The notes beneath the pieces are model-generated. The model searched no databases. It was not told where the DNA came from and saw nothing but the letters and a program-made list of their open reading frames with translations. Positions 56,451 to 64,000 of a DNA stretch of 64,000 nt are shown here, one piece after another; position 1 is the first letter of the stretch; the number at the start of each line of letters is the position of its first letter. Source of the stretch: Halomonas urmiana (GTDB lineage Bacteria > Pseudomonadota > Gammaproteobacteria > Pseudomonadales > Halomonadaceae); assembly GCF_005780185.1 (NCBI RefSeq), contig NZ_VBUI01000001.1:124001-188000 (forward strand), given 5' to 3'. A program made the translations under genes and the position numbers.

Positions 56451-57566
56451 TCATGAAGTCTGTCTGTCCATTGGCAGCAGCTGCCCCTGGCCTGATTCGG
56501 AATGTTCCACGTGGAACATCGTCAACTGGGTGTCCGCCTGCCACAGGCCCGCCAGGGCATCGGGGTCGACGCTGGTAATGAAGACCTGGCAATGCATGCG
56601 CTCCAGCCACTGGCAGAAGACGCGCCGGTGGTCGCTGTCCAGCTCGGCAGGCAGGTCATCGATCAGGTAGAGGCAGGTCTGCCCGGTCAGCTGCTCGAGA
56701 AGACGCCCCTGGGCCAGCTTCAGGGCGCTCACCACCAGCTTCTGCTGGCCGCGCGAGAGCACCTCCACCGCCGGCCGCTTGCCGAGCCGTATGCCCAGCT
56801 CGGCGCGCTGCGGCCCCTGCTGGGTGAAGCCCATCTGGTGGTCGGTATGTCGCGCCTGGCGAAGGATGTCGCTCAGCTCACGCTTGCGGTCCCAGCCCCG
56901 CGCGTAGCGCACGGCCAGGCCGGGCAGCCTGATGAGCTCCCGCAGGGTGTCCTCGAACACCGGCAGGAACCTCTCGATCCATTCACGGCGCATGCCGTCC
57001 AGCAGACCGCTCCAGTGCACCAGCTCCTGTTCCCAGGCATCCAGTGAAGCATCCGACATTCTACCATGCCTGAGAAGGGCATTCCGATGTTTCAGCGCGC
57101 GCCGGAAGCGTCGCCAAGCGTCGAGAAAGTCGTGTTTCACGTGAAACACACCCCAGTCCAGGAACTCGCGGCGACCGGCCGGCGGGCCCTCCAGCAGGCG
57201 AAAGGCATCGGGATTTATCAGCTGCAGCGGGAGGGTCTCCACCAGCCGCGAGACCCGGTCGAGACGCTCGCCGGAGAGGCGCATCTCGAGTTCCGTGGCG
57301 TCACGGTGGCGGCGCACGCCGATGGTCACGACCGGGTCGCCGGCCAGCCGCCCGTGCAACGTCATGGCGTCGGCCTCATGGGCGATGGCGTGGCGCAGCT
57401 GGCGCGCCCTGAAGGAGCGCCCCATGCCGAGGACATGAATGCCCTCCAACAGGCTGGTCTTGCCGCTGGCGTTGGCTCCGGTGATGAGATTGATGCGTGG
57501 ACCGGGCGAGACGTCGACGGCCTGCAGGTTGCGCAGGCCTTGCAAGGTAAGGCGATCGAGAGGCAT
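56451..57566 (-). CDS. recF: DNA replication and repair protein RecF
   Basis: RecF is an SMC-like ATPase that helps load RecA at single-strand gaps through RecFOR. The 371-aa product has Walker A in INLITGANASGKTSLLEGIH near residue 35, the ABC signature region VLSRGQQKLVVSALKLAQG and Walker B in CLYLIDDLPAELDSDHR. Two parS sites are embedded in the reading frame, at 57133-57148 (encoding VFHVKH) and 56503-56518 (encoding MFHVEH), and the protein tolerates both. It follows dnaN by 55 bases. Confidence 0.96.
   Translation of the reverse strand: MPLDRLTLQGLRNLQAVDVSPGPRINLITGANASGKTSLLEGIHVLGMGRSFRARQLRHAIAHEADAMTLHGRLAGDPVVTIGVRRHRDATELEMRLSGERLDRVSRLVETLPLQLINPDAFRLLEGPPAGRREFLDWGVFHVKHDFLDAWRRFRRALKHRNALLRHGRMSDASLDAWEQELVHWSGLLDGMRREWIERFLPVFEDTLRELIRLPGLAVRYARGWDRKRELSDILRQARHTDHQMGFTQQGPQRAELGIRLGKRPAVEVLSRGQQKLVVSALKLAQGRLLEQLTGQTCLYLIDDLPAELDSDHRRVFCQWLERMHCQVFITSVDPDALAGLWQADTQLTMFHVEHSESGQGQLLPMDRQTS
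56503..56518. promoter_or_regulatory. parS: parS site 4 (inside recF)
   Basis: TGTTCCACGTGGAACA is a perfect parS palindrome inside the 3' part of recF, reading MFHVEH in the RecF frame. Confidence 0.92.
57133..57148. promoter_or_regulatory. parS: parS site 5 (inside recF)
   Basis: TGTTTCACGTGAAACA is a perfect palindrome matching the parS consensus, read as VFHVKH in the RecF frame. Confidence 0.93.
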
Positions 57567-57621
57567 TGGCGAGGTTCGACAGCGTCGGCAGCACCCGCGT
57601 CAGGCACTGCCGGACGGCGTC

Positions 57622-58725
57622 TCAGAGGCGCATGGGCATGACGACGTACATGGCATCACCGCCACCGGGCTCTTCCATCAGCGCGCTGCTGTTGGGATCG
57701 GCCAGGGTCATCTGCACGCGATCCTCGTCCAGCACGCTGAGCACGTCGACGAGATAGCCGACATTGAAGCCGATCTCCATGGCCGGGCCGCTGTACTCGA
57801 TGGCCACGTTCTCCTCGGCCTCCTCCTGCTCGGGGTTGTTGGCCATGACCCGCAGGTTGCCCTCCTCGAGATGCAGACGCACACCGCGGTACTTCTCGTT
57901 GGAGAGGATGGCGGTGCGCGACAGCACCTGGCGCAGCTCGGCACGATCGGCAATGAAGACCTTGTCGCCGCCGCGCGGCACGACCCGCTCATAGTCGGGG
58001 AACTTGCCGTCCACCAGCTTGGAGGTGAAGGTGAAGTCGCCGGTGTGGGCGCGCACATGGGTGGCGCCGAGGGTCAGGCTGACCGGCTCCTCACCATCGT
58101 CGAGCAGGCGCACCAGTTCCATGATGCCCTTGCGCGGCACGATCAGCTTCTGGGACGGCTCCACGTGAATGTCCGCGGAGCGCGAGCAGACGGCCAGGCG
58201 GTGACCATCGGTCGCCACGGTACGCACCAGGTTGGGGCCCATCTCGAGCAGCATGCCATTGAGGTAGTAGCGCACGTCCTGCTGGGCCATGGCGAAGGAG
58301 GTCGCATCGATCAGATGCTTGAGCGTGCCCCGCGGCAGGCTCAGCTGCACGTTGCCCTGGTCATCCTCGATGTTCGGAAACTCGGCCACCGGCAGGGTCG
58401 AGAGCGTGAAGCGCGAGCGACCGCTGCGCAGCACGGCCCGGCCCTCTTCGAGGGTCAGCTGGATCTCCGACTGATCCGGCAGCGACTTGCAGATATCCAT
58501 CAGTTTGCGGGCCGGCACGGTGGCGGACCCTGGCTCCTCCACGAGGCTAGCCACGGTACGCCCGATCAGCTCGACCTCGAGGTCGGTGCCGGTCAGCGAC
58601 ACCTGATCCTGGTCGACCTGAATCAGCACGTTGGAGAGTACCGGCAGGGTCTGACGCCGCTCCACCACGCCGGCAACCAGCGTCAGCGGGCGCAGCAGCG
58701 CTTCTCGGGAGATGGAAAATTTCAT
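57622..58725 (-). CDS. dnaN: DNA polymerase III beta sliding clamp
   Basis: DnaN forms the ring-shaped dimer that tethers DNA polymerases to the template. The 367-aa product has three repeated clamp folds: MKFSISREALLRPLTLVAGV at the start, SRFTLSTLPVAEFPNIEDDQ in the middle, and the C-terminal end YVVMPMRL that forms the peptide-binding groove. The ATG at 58725 is conserved. It lies 61 bases after dnaA and 55 before recF, in the standard operon. Confidence 0.98.
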   Translation of the reverse strand: MKFSISREALLRPLTLVAGVVERRQTLPVLSNVLIQVDQDQVSLTGTDLEVELIGRTVASLVEEPGSATVPARKLMDICKSLPDQSEIQLTLEEGRAVLRSGRSRFTLSTLPVAEFPNIEDDQGNVQLSLPRGTLKHLIDATSFAMAQQDVRYYLNGMLLEMGPNLVRTVATDGHRLAVCSRSADIHVEPSQKLIVPRKGIMELVRLLDDGEEPVSLTLGATHVRAHTGDFTFTSKLVDGKFPDYERVVPRGGDKVFIADRAELRQVLSRTAILSNEKYRGVRLHLEEGNLRVMANNPEQEEAEENVAIEYSGPAMEIGFNVGYLVDVLSVLDEDRVQMTLADPNSSALMEEPGGGDAMYVVMPMRL

Positions 58726-58786
58726 GTCGACTCCACTACTTGTCCTGGAGGGATTGAGGCCGGCGTCCCGACCGCTGGTGTTCCGT

Positions 58787-60256
58787 TCAGCTGGTCAACA
58801 GCCTCAGCAGATTCTTGTAGTCCTCGCGGATGTCCGCGCTCTCCTCCTGCAGCGATTTCACCTTGCGACAGGCATGCAGCACCGTGGTGTGATCGCGGCC
58901 GCCGAAGGCATCGCCGATCTCGGGCAGGCTATGGTTGGTCAGCTCCTTGGCCAGCGCCATGGCCACCTGGCGGGGGCGAGCCACCGAGCGCGAGCGACGC
59001 TTGGAGAGCAGATCGGAGAGCTTGATCTTGTAATACTCGGCCACGGTACGCTGGATGTTATCCACCCCGACCTGCTTGTCCTGCAGCGCCAGCAGGTCTT
59101 TGAGCGACTCGCGGATGAAGTCCTGGGTGATCGTCTTGCCCATGAAGTGAGAGTCGGCGATCACCTTCTTCAACGCGCCCTCCAGCTCGCGAACGTTGGA
59201 GCGGATCTTCTGGGCGATGAAGAAGGCGGCGTCATGAGGCAGGTCGACCTTGGCCTGATCGGCCTTCTTCATCAGGATGGCCACGCGCGTTTCCAGCTCC
59301 GGCGGCTCGATGGCCACCGTCAGCCCCCAGCCGAAACGAGACTTCAATCGCTCCTCTACCCCACTGATTTCCTTGGGATATCGGTCGGATGTCAGGATCA
59401 TCTGCTGGCCGCCCTCGAGCAGCGCATTGAAGGTGTGGAAGAACTCCTCCTGGGAGCGCTCCTTGCCGGCGAAGAACTGGATATCATCGATCAACAGGGC
59501 ATCGACGCTGCGGTAGAAACGCTTGAAGTCGTTGATCGCGTTGAGCTGCAGCGCCTTCACCATATCGGCCACGAAGCGTTCGGAATGCAGGTAGACGACA
59601 CGGGCGTTCTCGCGCCGGGTCGCCAGGGCATTGCCGACGGCATGCATCAAGTGAGTCTTACCCAGGCCGACGCCGCCATAGAGGAACAGCGGATTGTACG
59701 CCCCGCCGGGATTCTCGGAGACCTGACGGGAGGCGGCGCGCGCCAGCTGGTTGGACTTGCCCTCGACGAAGGTCTCGAAGGTGAAGTTGGGATTGAGGCC
59801 GCTATTGTGCTTGAGACTGCCCTCTACCTGCACCTGGCGCTCACCGCCACGGCGCTGGCCGGCCCCCTCCTCGCGCAGCTGATCGATCTCACGCTCATCG
59901 CCCACGTCTCCCCGGGGGGGCACCTGCACGGCGGGCGCCGCCGGCGCCCGGCGGGCGGCCGAGACCGGGTTGCCCAGTTCTCGGGGCTGCGGGTTCGGCG
60001 CCGCGCTGCGCCGGCTGCCCACGGTCAAGACCACCTTGGGCGGCTTGGCCGGCGAGAGTTCGCGCATCAGCTCACTGATCCGCTTGGCATACTTGTCGCT
60101 GACCCAGTCGCGCACGAAGCGATTCGGCGCCAACAGGCGCAACTGGTTGGACTCCCCTTCCTCCGCCTGCAGCGGACGGATCCAGGTATTGAACTGCTGC
60201 GAATTCAGTTCATCCTGCAGGGTATCCAGACATTGTTGCCAGAGAGCCAGTGACAC
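58787..60256 (-). CDS. dnaA: Chromosomal replication initiator DnaA
   Basis: DnaA binds oriC boxes and opens the duplex as an ATP-bound filament. The 489-aa product shows the N-terminal DnaB-interaction domain ([20 protein letters not shown]), a proline- and arginine-rich linker (about 75-150), the AAA+ domain ([19 protein letters not shown]alker [20 protein letters not shown]alker B), and the C-terminal helix-turn-helix with [15 protein letters not shown]. The start is GTG at 60256. It faces away from rpmH across oriC. Confidence 0.98.
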   Translation of the reverse strand: MSLALWQQCLDTLQDELNSQQFNTWIRPLQAEEGESNQLRLLAPNRFVRDWVSDKYAKRISELMRELSPAKPPKVVLTVGSRRSAAPNPQPRELGNPVSAARRAPAAPAVQVPPRGDVGDEREIDQLREEGAGQRRGGERQVQVEGSLKHNSGLNPNFTFETFVEGKSNQLARAASRQVSENPGGAYNPLFLYGGVGLGKTHLMHAVGNALATRRENARVVYLHSERFVADMVKALQLNAINDFKRFYRSVDALLIDDIQFFAGKERSQEEFFHTFNALLEGGQQMILTSDRYPKEISGVEERLKSRFGWGLTVAIEPPELETRVAILMKKADQAKVDLPHDAAFFIAQKIRSNVRELEGALKKVIADSHFMGKTITQDFIRESLKDLLALQDKQVGVDNIQRTVAEYYKIKLSDLLSKRRSRSVARPRQVAMALAKELTNHSLPEIGDAFGGRDHTTVLHACRKVKSLQEESADIREDYKNLLRLLTS

Positions 60257-60690
60257 GCGACCTCACCTTTGCGTAGAAAACGACCGCCTATTGTATCGTT
60301 CGGGCCACGGGTTATCCACATGACCGGCCTATCGCTTCGTCCTGTGGAAAACCCGGCCGCCATGTCCGCTGACTTCCGCCCGGACGCTGGCAGCAGGGAA
60401 CGGCGACAACCCTCTCAGACAGCGCCGAGCTTCGGGCCACGCCCGACAGGGCGGCATCGCGGTGGGCCTCACCACCTCACCCCACCTAATCCCCACTTTT
60501 TCCACAGCAGGAATAACGCCTCAATACGATGATAAACATGGAATAAAACGACTTATTCACAATACCCATCCCCAGGAGTGACCACAGGGCCTGGAGCGTT
60601 ACGGTATGCCGAGCGGGCGAACGGGTGGTGGATGGCGGCCGAGTGACCACGCGGAAAGCCGCGTCAGCAGGGGGCGCAAAGCGCAGGTAA
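60257..60690. other. oriC: Chromosomal replication origin (oriC) candidate
   Basis: This 434-base non-coding stretch between divergent dnaA and rpmH holds DnaA-box matches TTATCCACA (60312-60320), TTTTCCACA on the minus strand (60343-60351), TTTTCCACA on the plus strand (60498-60506) and TTATTCACA (60553-60561). An AT-rich segment at about 60508-60556 is a candidate unwinding element. The dnaA-oriC-rpmH position matches the pseudomonad-type origin. Functional boundaries are inferred. Confidence 0.82.
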
Positions 60691-60693
60691 GAA

Positions 60694-60722
60694 TTGCACC
60701 GCAGGGCTGAAATCACTACAAT
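60694..60722 (+). promoter_or_regulatory. Sigma-70 promoter of rpmH
   Basis: TTGCAC (60694-60699) and TACAAT (60717-60722) are separated by exactly 17 bases, 98 bases before rpmH. This is the best promoter match in the origin region. Confidence 0.75.
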
Positions 60723-60819
60723 TTCCGGTCTTGAGTCGAATACCCCCGGATCCGCCTGCGGCATCCGGATCTCTACGAGTGATCCAGTCATTCAGAAAAC
60801 CACGTGGGAATAACGAGTT

Positions 60820-60954
60820 ATGAAACGTACTTTTCAACCCAGCGTCCTCAAGCGCAAGCGCGCACATGGCTTCCGTGCTCGCATGGCCACCAAGAACGGT
60901 CGTGCCGTGCTGGCTCGCCGCCGCACCAAGGGCCGCAAGCGCCTGAGCGCCTGA
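60820..60954 (+). CDS. rpmH: 50S ribosomal protein L34
   Basis: L34 is a small, very basic protein of the large ribosomal subunit. The 44-residue product begins [20 protein letters not shown] and ends KGRKRLSA, matching the family in length and sequence. The ATG at 60820 follows a CGAG-rich leader. It precedes rnpA by 13 bases, as in nearly all bacteria. Confidence 0.98.
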   Translation: MKRTFQPSVLKRKRAHGFRARMATKNGRAVLARRRTKGRKRLSA

Positions 60955-60967
60955 TCGCGGCCCTCGC

Positions 60968-61381
60968 GTGTCACGTCAGGGCTATCCCCGGCAGCTGAGA
61001 CTGCTGACTGCTGGGGACTATCGTCGTGTCTTCGAAACGGCGGCTTTCAAGGTCCATGGCAGGGGGCTGATGGCTCTGGCCTCGCCCAACGCACTCGGCC
61101 ACCCGCGACTCGGCCTGATCTTCAGCAAGAAGAACGTGCGCCGGGCCGTCGATCGCAACCGCCTCAAGCGCATCGTGCGTGACTCCATCCGGCTCCAGCA
61201 GCAGCGCCTTCCCGCCGTGGATATCGTGGTACTGGCCAGACGGGGAGTCCACGAGCTGGACAACGCCACCGTACATCGCCAGCTCCAGGGTATGTGGCGC
61301 CGCCTCGAGCGCGAGGCGAGCAAGTCCGCCCGCGAGCCGGACCGACACGGGACGCGGAGCGAAGACACGCACCGCATATGA
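60968..61381 (+). CDS. rnpA: Ribonuclease P protein component
   Basis: RnpA is the protein subunit that helps the RNase P RNA bind pre-tRNA leaders. The 137-aa product has the family core RLLTAGDYRRVFETAAFKVH, GLIFSKKNVRRAVDRNRLKR (the RNR motif) and DIVVLARRGVHELDN. The start is GTG at 60968. It has a hydrophilic C-terminal tail about 15 residues longer than many homologues. It is cotranscribed with rpmH. Confidence 0.95.
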   Translation: MSRQGYPRQLRLLTAGDYRRVFETAAFKVHGRGLMALASPNALGHPRLGLIFSKKNVRRAVDRNRLKRIVRDSIRLQQQRLPAVDIVVLARRGVHELDNATVHRQLQGMWRRLEREASKSAREPDRHGTRSEDTHRI

Positions 61382-61587
61382 TGACCGACCCCCCAAGCGC
61401 CAGCGCATCCCGGAGCCTGCATGAGCATGATCACCTCGCTCTTTGCCGCGCCTCTCCGCGCCGACGCGTCGGATGCCGCCGACCAGCGTGCGTTTCCTAG
61501 CCTGCCTCCGGCAGGCTTTCGTGTATCTCGGGTGTGCGACCTGCGTTGCGCCATCGGAATGTTCACTACCCATCGGGCAGACCCCTC
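61382..61587 (+). other. 206-base gap where yidD is normally found
   Basis: Between rnpA and yidC most relatives carry yidD. None of the three plus-strand frames here shows the YidD signature (a CRFxPTCSxYA-type cysteine motif). A small hairpin AGCCTGCC (61499-61506) with GGCAGGCT (61510-61517) and the palindrome CCGACGCGTCGG (61461-61472) are present. The gap is otherwise unremarkable. Confidence 0.6.
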
Positions 61588-63279
61588 ATGGACGTAAAAC
61601 GACTACTCCTGCTGATTCCCCTGGCGGTACTCGCCTACCTGTTGATGGTCCAGTGGAATCAGGACTACGGCCAGGTTTCCCCTGAGCCGCAAGCCCCCGC
61701 CATGACCAGCAGCGCGTCGGACGGCGCTCGTTCGTCGACCGACGGCGGCGATGATCTCTCGGTACCCACCAGCGCCTCGTCGTCGAGCGACATGGCCAGC
61801 GGGATTCCCGGTGAGGCCGAGACACCGGCGGGCAGCCGCGACCTGGTGGCCGTGGTCACCGACGTGCTGGACGTGCGCATCGACCCCCAGGGCGGCGACA
61901 TCGTCTATGCGGCGCTGCCCCAGCATCGCTTCAGCCTCGATTCCGAGCGCCCCTACGTGCTGCTCTCCGACAGCGAGACGCGCAGCTACGTGGCGCGCTC
62001 GGGGCTGCAACTCGAGGGGCATGAGGGCCGCATCACCTTCACGCCCGAGGCCACCGAGTACCGGCTGGGTGAGAATGACGATCGCCTCGAGGTCGACATG
62101 ACCGCCGAGGTCAACGGCGTCGAGGTGATCAAGCGACTCACCTTCGAGCGTGACAGCTACGCGGTCGACGTGAACTACTTCCTGGCCAACAACACCGAGG
62201 AACCGGTCACCGCCCGCTTCATCGGCCAGCTGGTCCGCGACAACAGCAGCGACCCCTCCAGCGGCCCGAAGATGGGCATGCGCTCCTACCTCGGCGCCGC
62301 CTACTCCACGCCGGAGGACCGCTACCTCAAGGTCGACTTCGATGAGGTCCAGGAAGGCGCCTTCAACAACCGCGACGTCGAGGGGGGCTGGGTCGCCATC
62401 ATCCAGCACTACTTCACCTCGGCCTGGGTACCCGCGCAGAAGCAGCAGAACCTCTACTACGCCACCACCGATGCGCGAGACCGCAACGTGGCGGCCTTTG
62501 CGGGCCCAACCAGCAACGTGACCGGTAACGGCGAGGCGACGCTGGGCGCGACCCTCTACATGGGTCCCAAGGTGCAGGATCGCCTCGAGGCCGTGGCACC
62601 CAACCTGGAACTGACGGTGGACTTCGGCTGGCTGTGGTTCATCGCCAACCCACTGTTCTGGCTGCTCGACCACATCCATGACCTGATCGGCAACTGGGGC
62701 TGGTCCATCGTTCTGCTGACCATGCTGGTGAAGGCGGCGCTGTGGCCCCTCTCCGCCAAGGCCTACAAGTCCATGGCCCGCATGCGCAAGCTGGGCCCGG
62801 AGATGCAGCGCCTCAAGGAGCAGTTCGGCGACGACCGTCAGAAGATGTCCCAGGAGATGATGAAGTTCTACCAGAAGGAGAAGATCAATCCTCTGGGGGG
62901 CTGTCTGCCGATCCTGGTGCAGATGCCGGTGTTCATCGCCCTGTACTGGATGCTGCTGGAATCCGTCGAGCTGCGCCACGCGCCCTTCATGTTCTGGATT
63001 CAGGACCTGTCGGTGAAGGATCCGTTCTTCATCCTGCCGATCCTGATGGGCGCCTCAATGTTCGTGCAGCAGATGCTCAACCCGACGCCTCCGGACCCCA
63101 TGCAGGCGAAGATCATGAAGATGCTACCGATCGTCTTCACCTTCTTCTTCCTGTGGTTCCCGGCAGGCCTAGTCATCTACTGGGTGGTCAACAACTGCAT
63201 CTCGATCATTCAGCAGTACACCATCACCCGCAAGATCGAGGCCGATCCCAGTATCGGCAAGGGCATGAAGACCAAGTAG
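61588..63279 (+). CDS. yidC: Membrane protein insertase YidC
   Basis: YidC inserts and folds inner-membrane proteins, alone or with SecYEG. The 563 residues show an N-terminal signal-anchor helix (about 4-20), a large periplasmic beta-sandwich domain (about 85-340), and five C-terminal helices with the conserved NWGWSIVLLTMLVKAALWPL, MQMPVFIALYW-like VQMPVFIALYWMLLESVELR and FFFLWFPAGLVIYWVVNNC. The ATG at 61588 is the family start. A hairpin after its stop probably ends the transcript. Confidence 0.97.
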   Translation: MDVKRLLLLIPLAVLAYLLMVQWNQDYGQVSPEPQAPAMTSSASDGARSSTDGGDDLSVPTSASSSSDMASGIPGEAETPAGSRDLVAVVTDVLDVRIDPQGGDIVYAALPQHRFSLDSERPYVLLSDSETRSYVARSGLQLEGHEGRITFTPEATEYRLGENDDRLEVDMTAEVNGVEVIKRLTFERDSYAVDVNYFLANNTEEPVTARFIGQLVRDNSSDPSSGPKMGMRSYLGAAYSTPEDRYLKVDFDEVQEGAFNNRDVEGGWVAIIQHYFTSAWVPAQKQQNLYYATTDARDRNVAAFAGPTSNVTGNGEATLGATLYMGPKVQDRLEAVAPNLELTVDFGWLWFIANPLFWLLDHIHDLIGNWGWSIVLLTMLVKAALWPLSAKAYKSMARMRKLGPEMQRLKEQFGDDRQKMSQEMMKFYQKEKINPLGGCLPILVQMPVFIALYWMLLESVELRHAPFMFWIQDLSVKDPFFILPILMGASMFVQQMLNPTPPDPMQAKIMKMLPIVFTFFFLWFPAGLVIYWVVNNCISIIQQYTITRKIEADPSIGKGMKTK

Positions 63280-63300
63280 ACGAGGTCTCATCCCGCGTCT

Positions 63301-63328
63301 CCAGACCCCCGCCTCGGCGGGGGTCTGG
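63301..63328 (+). terminator. Terminator hairpin after yidC
   Basis: CCAGACCCCCGC (63301-63312) pairs perfectly with GCGGGGGTCTGG (63317-63328) across a four-base loop and is followed by CGTTTGAGG, a weak T-run. Confidence 0.75.
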
Positions 63329-63422
63329 CGTTTGAGGGGTCTAGCGTTTGGCCGTCCCGCCCCGGACAATGTCCCTTGTTAAGGCCCCTCGATCATTCGC
63401 CTTTCGACCACAGGAACCGTCC

Positions 63423-64000
63423 ATGGCCGCCAGCCTCTACGATCAGGACACCATCGCCGCCCTGGCCACGCCGCCAGGCCGCGGTGGCGTGGGGATCATC
63501 CGCGTCTCAGGGCCCGCCTGCACGACGATCGTCCAAGCGATGCTGGGCCACTGCCCCGCCCCGCGCCAGGCCCACTACGGCTCCTTCCAGGGCGCCAGCG
63601 AGGTGATCGACGAGGGCATCGCGCTCTACTTCGAAGGCCCCCACTCCTTCACCGGTGAGGACGTGCTGGAACTCCAGGGGCATGGGGGGCCGGTGATCAT
63701 GGACCTGCTGCTCGAGCGCTGCGTGCAGCTCGGCGCCCGGCTGGCGCGGCCCGGCGAGTTCTCCGAGCGGGCCTTCCTCAACGACAAGCTGGATCTGGCC
63801 CAGGCCGAGGCGATCGCCGACCTGATCGAGGCGAGCTCGAGGGGGGCCGCCGAGAACGCTCTGCGCTCCCTGCAGGGCGAGTTCTCGCACCGCGTTCAGG
63901 CGCTGGTCCAGCGGCTGATCGAGCTACGCATCTACGTGGAGGCGGCCATCGACTTCCCCGAAGAGGAGATCGACTTCCTCGCCGACGGGCACGTGGCCGG
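63423..64000 (+). CDS. mnmE: tRNA modification GTPase MnmE, 3' part beyond window
   Basis: MnmE (TrmE) with MnmG installs the 5-substituent on uridine 34 of certain tRNAs. The visible 192 residues are the N-terminal tetrahydrofolate-binding domain, with [40 protein letters not shown] and [20 protein letters not shown]. The G domain and CxGK motif lie beyond the right edge. The ATG at 63423 follows the yidC hairpin by 95 bases. The order yidC-mnmE at the origin is conserved in gammaproteobacteria. Confidence 0.96.
   Translation, partial: MAASLYDQDTIAALATPPGRGGVGIIRVSGPACTTIVQAMLGHCPAPRQAHYGSFQGASEVIDEGIALYFEGPHSFTGEDVLELQGHGGPVIMDLLLERCVQLGARLARPGEFSERAFLNDKLDLAQAEAIADLIEASSRGAAENALRSLQGEFSHRVQALVQRLIELRIYVEAAIDFPEEEIDFLADGHVA

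Noticed and set aside
61443..61685. Possible yidD frame between rnpA and yidC
   Set aside because: It contains cysteines but lacks the YidD RFxPTCSxYA-type motif and helix, and overlaps the start of yidC.

Overview
This is a 64 kb stretch of ordinary chromosome from a high-GC gammaproteobacterium, most probably a Halomonas-like member of the Halomonadaceae. The basis is the gene content and order (finR-fpr, ygfB-pepP-ubiH-ubiI facing zapA-6S RNA-fau, gpmI-envC-ctpA, and gyrB-recF-dnaN-dnaA-oriC-rpmH-rnpA-yidC-mnmE) together with uniformly GC-rich third codon positions. The genus is inferred, not proven. I found no prophage, insertion sequence, CRISPR array, rRNA or tRNA gene. Coding is dense, and both window edges cut a gene (fpr at the left, mnmE at the right).

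Region 1 (1-7.9 kb): fpr and its divergent LysR regulator finR, a host-attachment-type protein, membrane proteins of unknown role, hemE with a VanZ-like gene, ribA, a hemolysin III family protein, a glutathione S-transferase and djlA. Region 2 (7.9-12.6 kb): the isoprenoid operon xseB-ispA-dxs and divergent serA with a strong terminator. Region 3 (12.6-19.6 kb): a decayed EamA transporter gene, an 8-oxoguanine deaminase with an NCS2 nucleobase permease, an ECHDC3-like enoyl-CoA hydratase family protein, an IclR regulator with a recognisable IclR-type operator, pyrB and an unknown membrane protein. Region 4 (19.6-25.5 kb, minus strand): gshB-tonB-yqgE-ruvX, an S1-domain protein, rsmE, secB and a rhodanese. 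Region 5 (25.6-38.7 kb): gpmI-envC-ctpA, the ubiquinone hydroxylase operon, zapA, 6S RNA, fau, a strongly promoted 31-residue membrane peptide, ilvA and rpiA.

Region 6 (38.7-50 kb) is a lipopolysaccharide inner-core locus: waaA, hldE, an OpsX-type heptosyltransferase, Kdo kinase kdkA, further glycosyltransferases, an OpgB-like phosphoglycerol transferase, waaF and hldD. gmhB, another heptose gene, lies beyond glyQS. KdkA with an OpsX-like enzyme suggests a Haemophilus-type inner core in which one phosphorylated Kdo carries the first heptose.

Region 7 (50-64 kb) is the replication-origin region. Five parS centromere sites (TGTTYCACGTGRAACA) lie at 53.15-57.15 kb around gmhB, gyrB and recF. 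oriC with DnaA boxes lies between dnaA and rpmH. yidD is not seen in its usual place between rnpA and yidC.

I see no clearly new multi-gene system. The best leads are the parS cluster, the divergent opsX/kdkA pair whose start codons overlap in one CATG, the phosphoglycerol transferase inside the LPS locus, the 31-residue peptide with a strong promoter and start-site dyad, and several operator-like dyads upstream of regulators.
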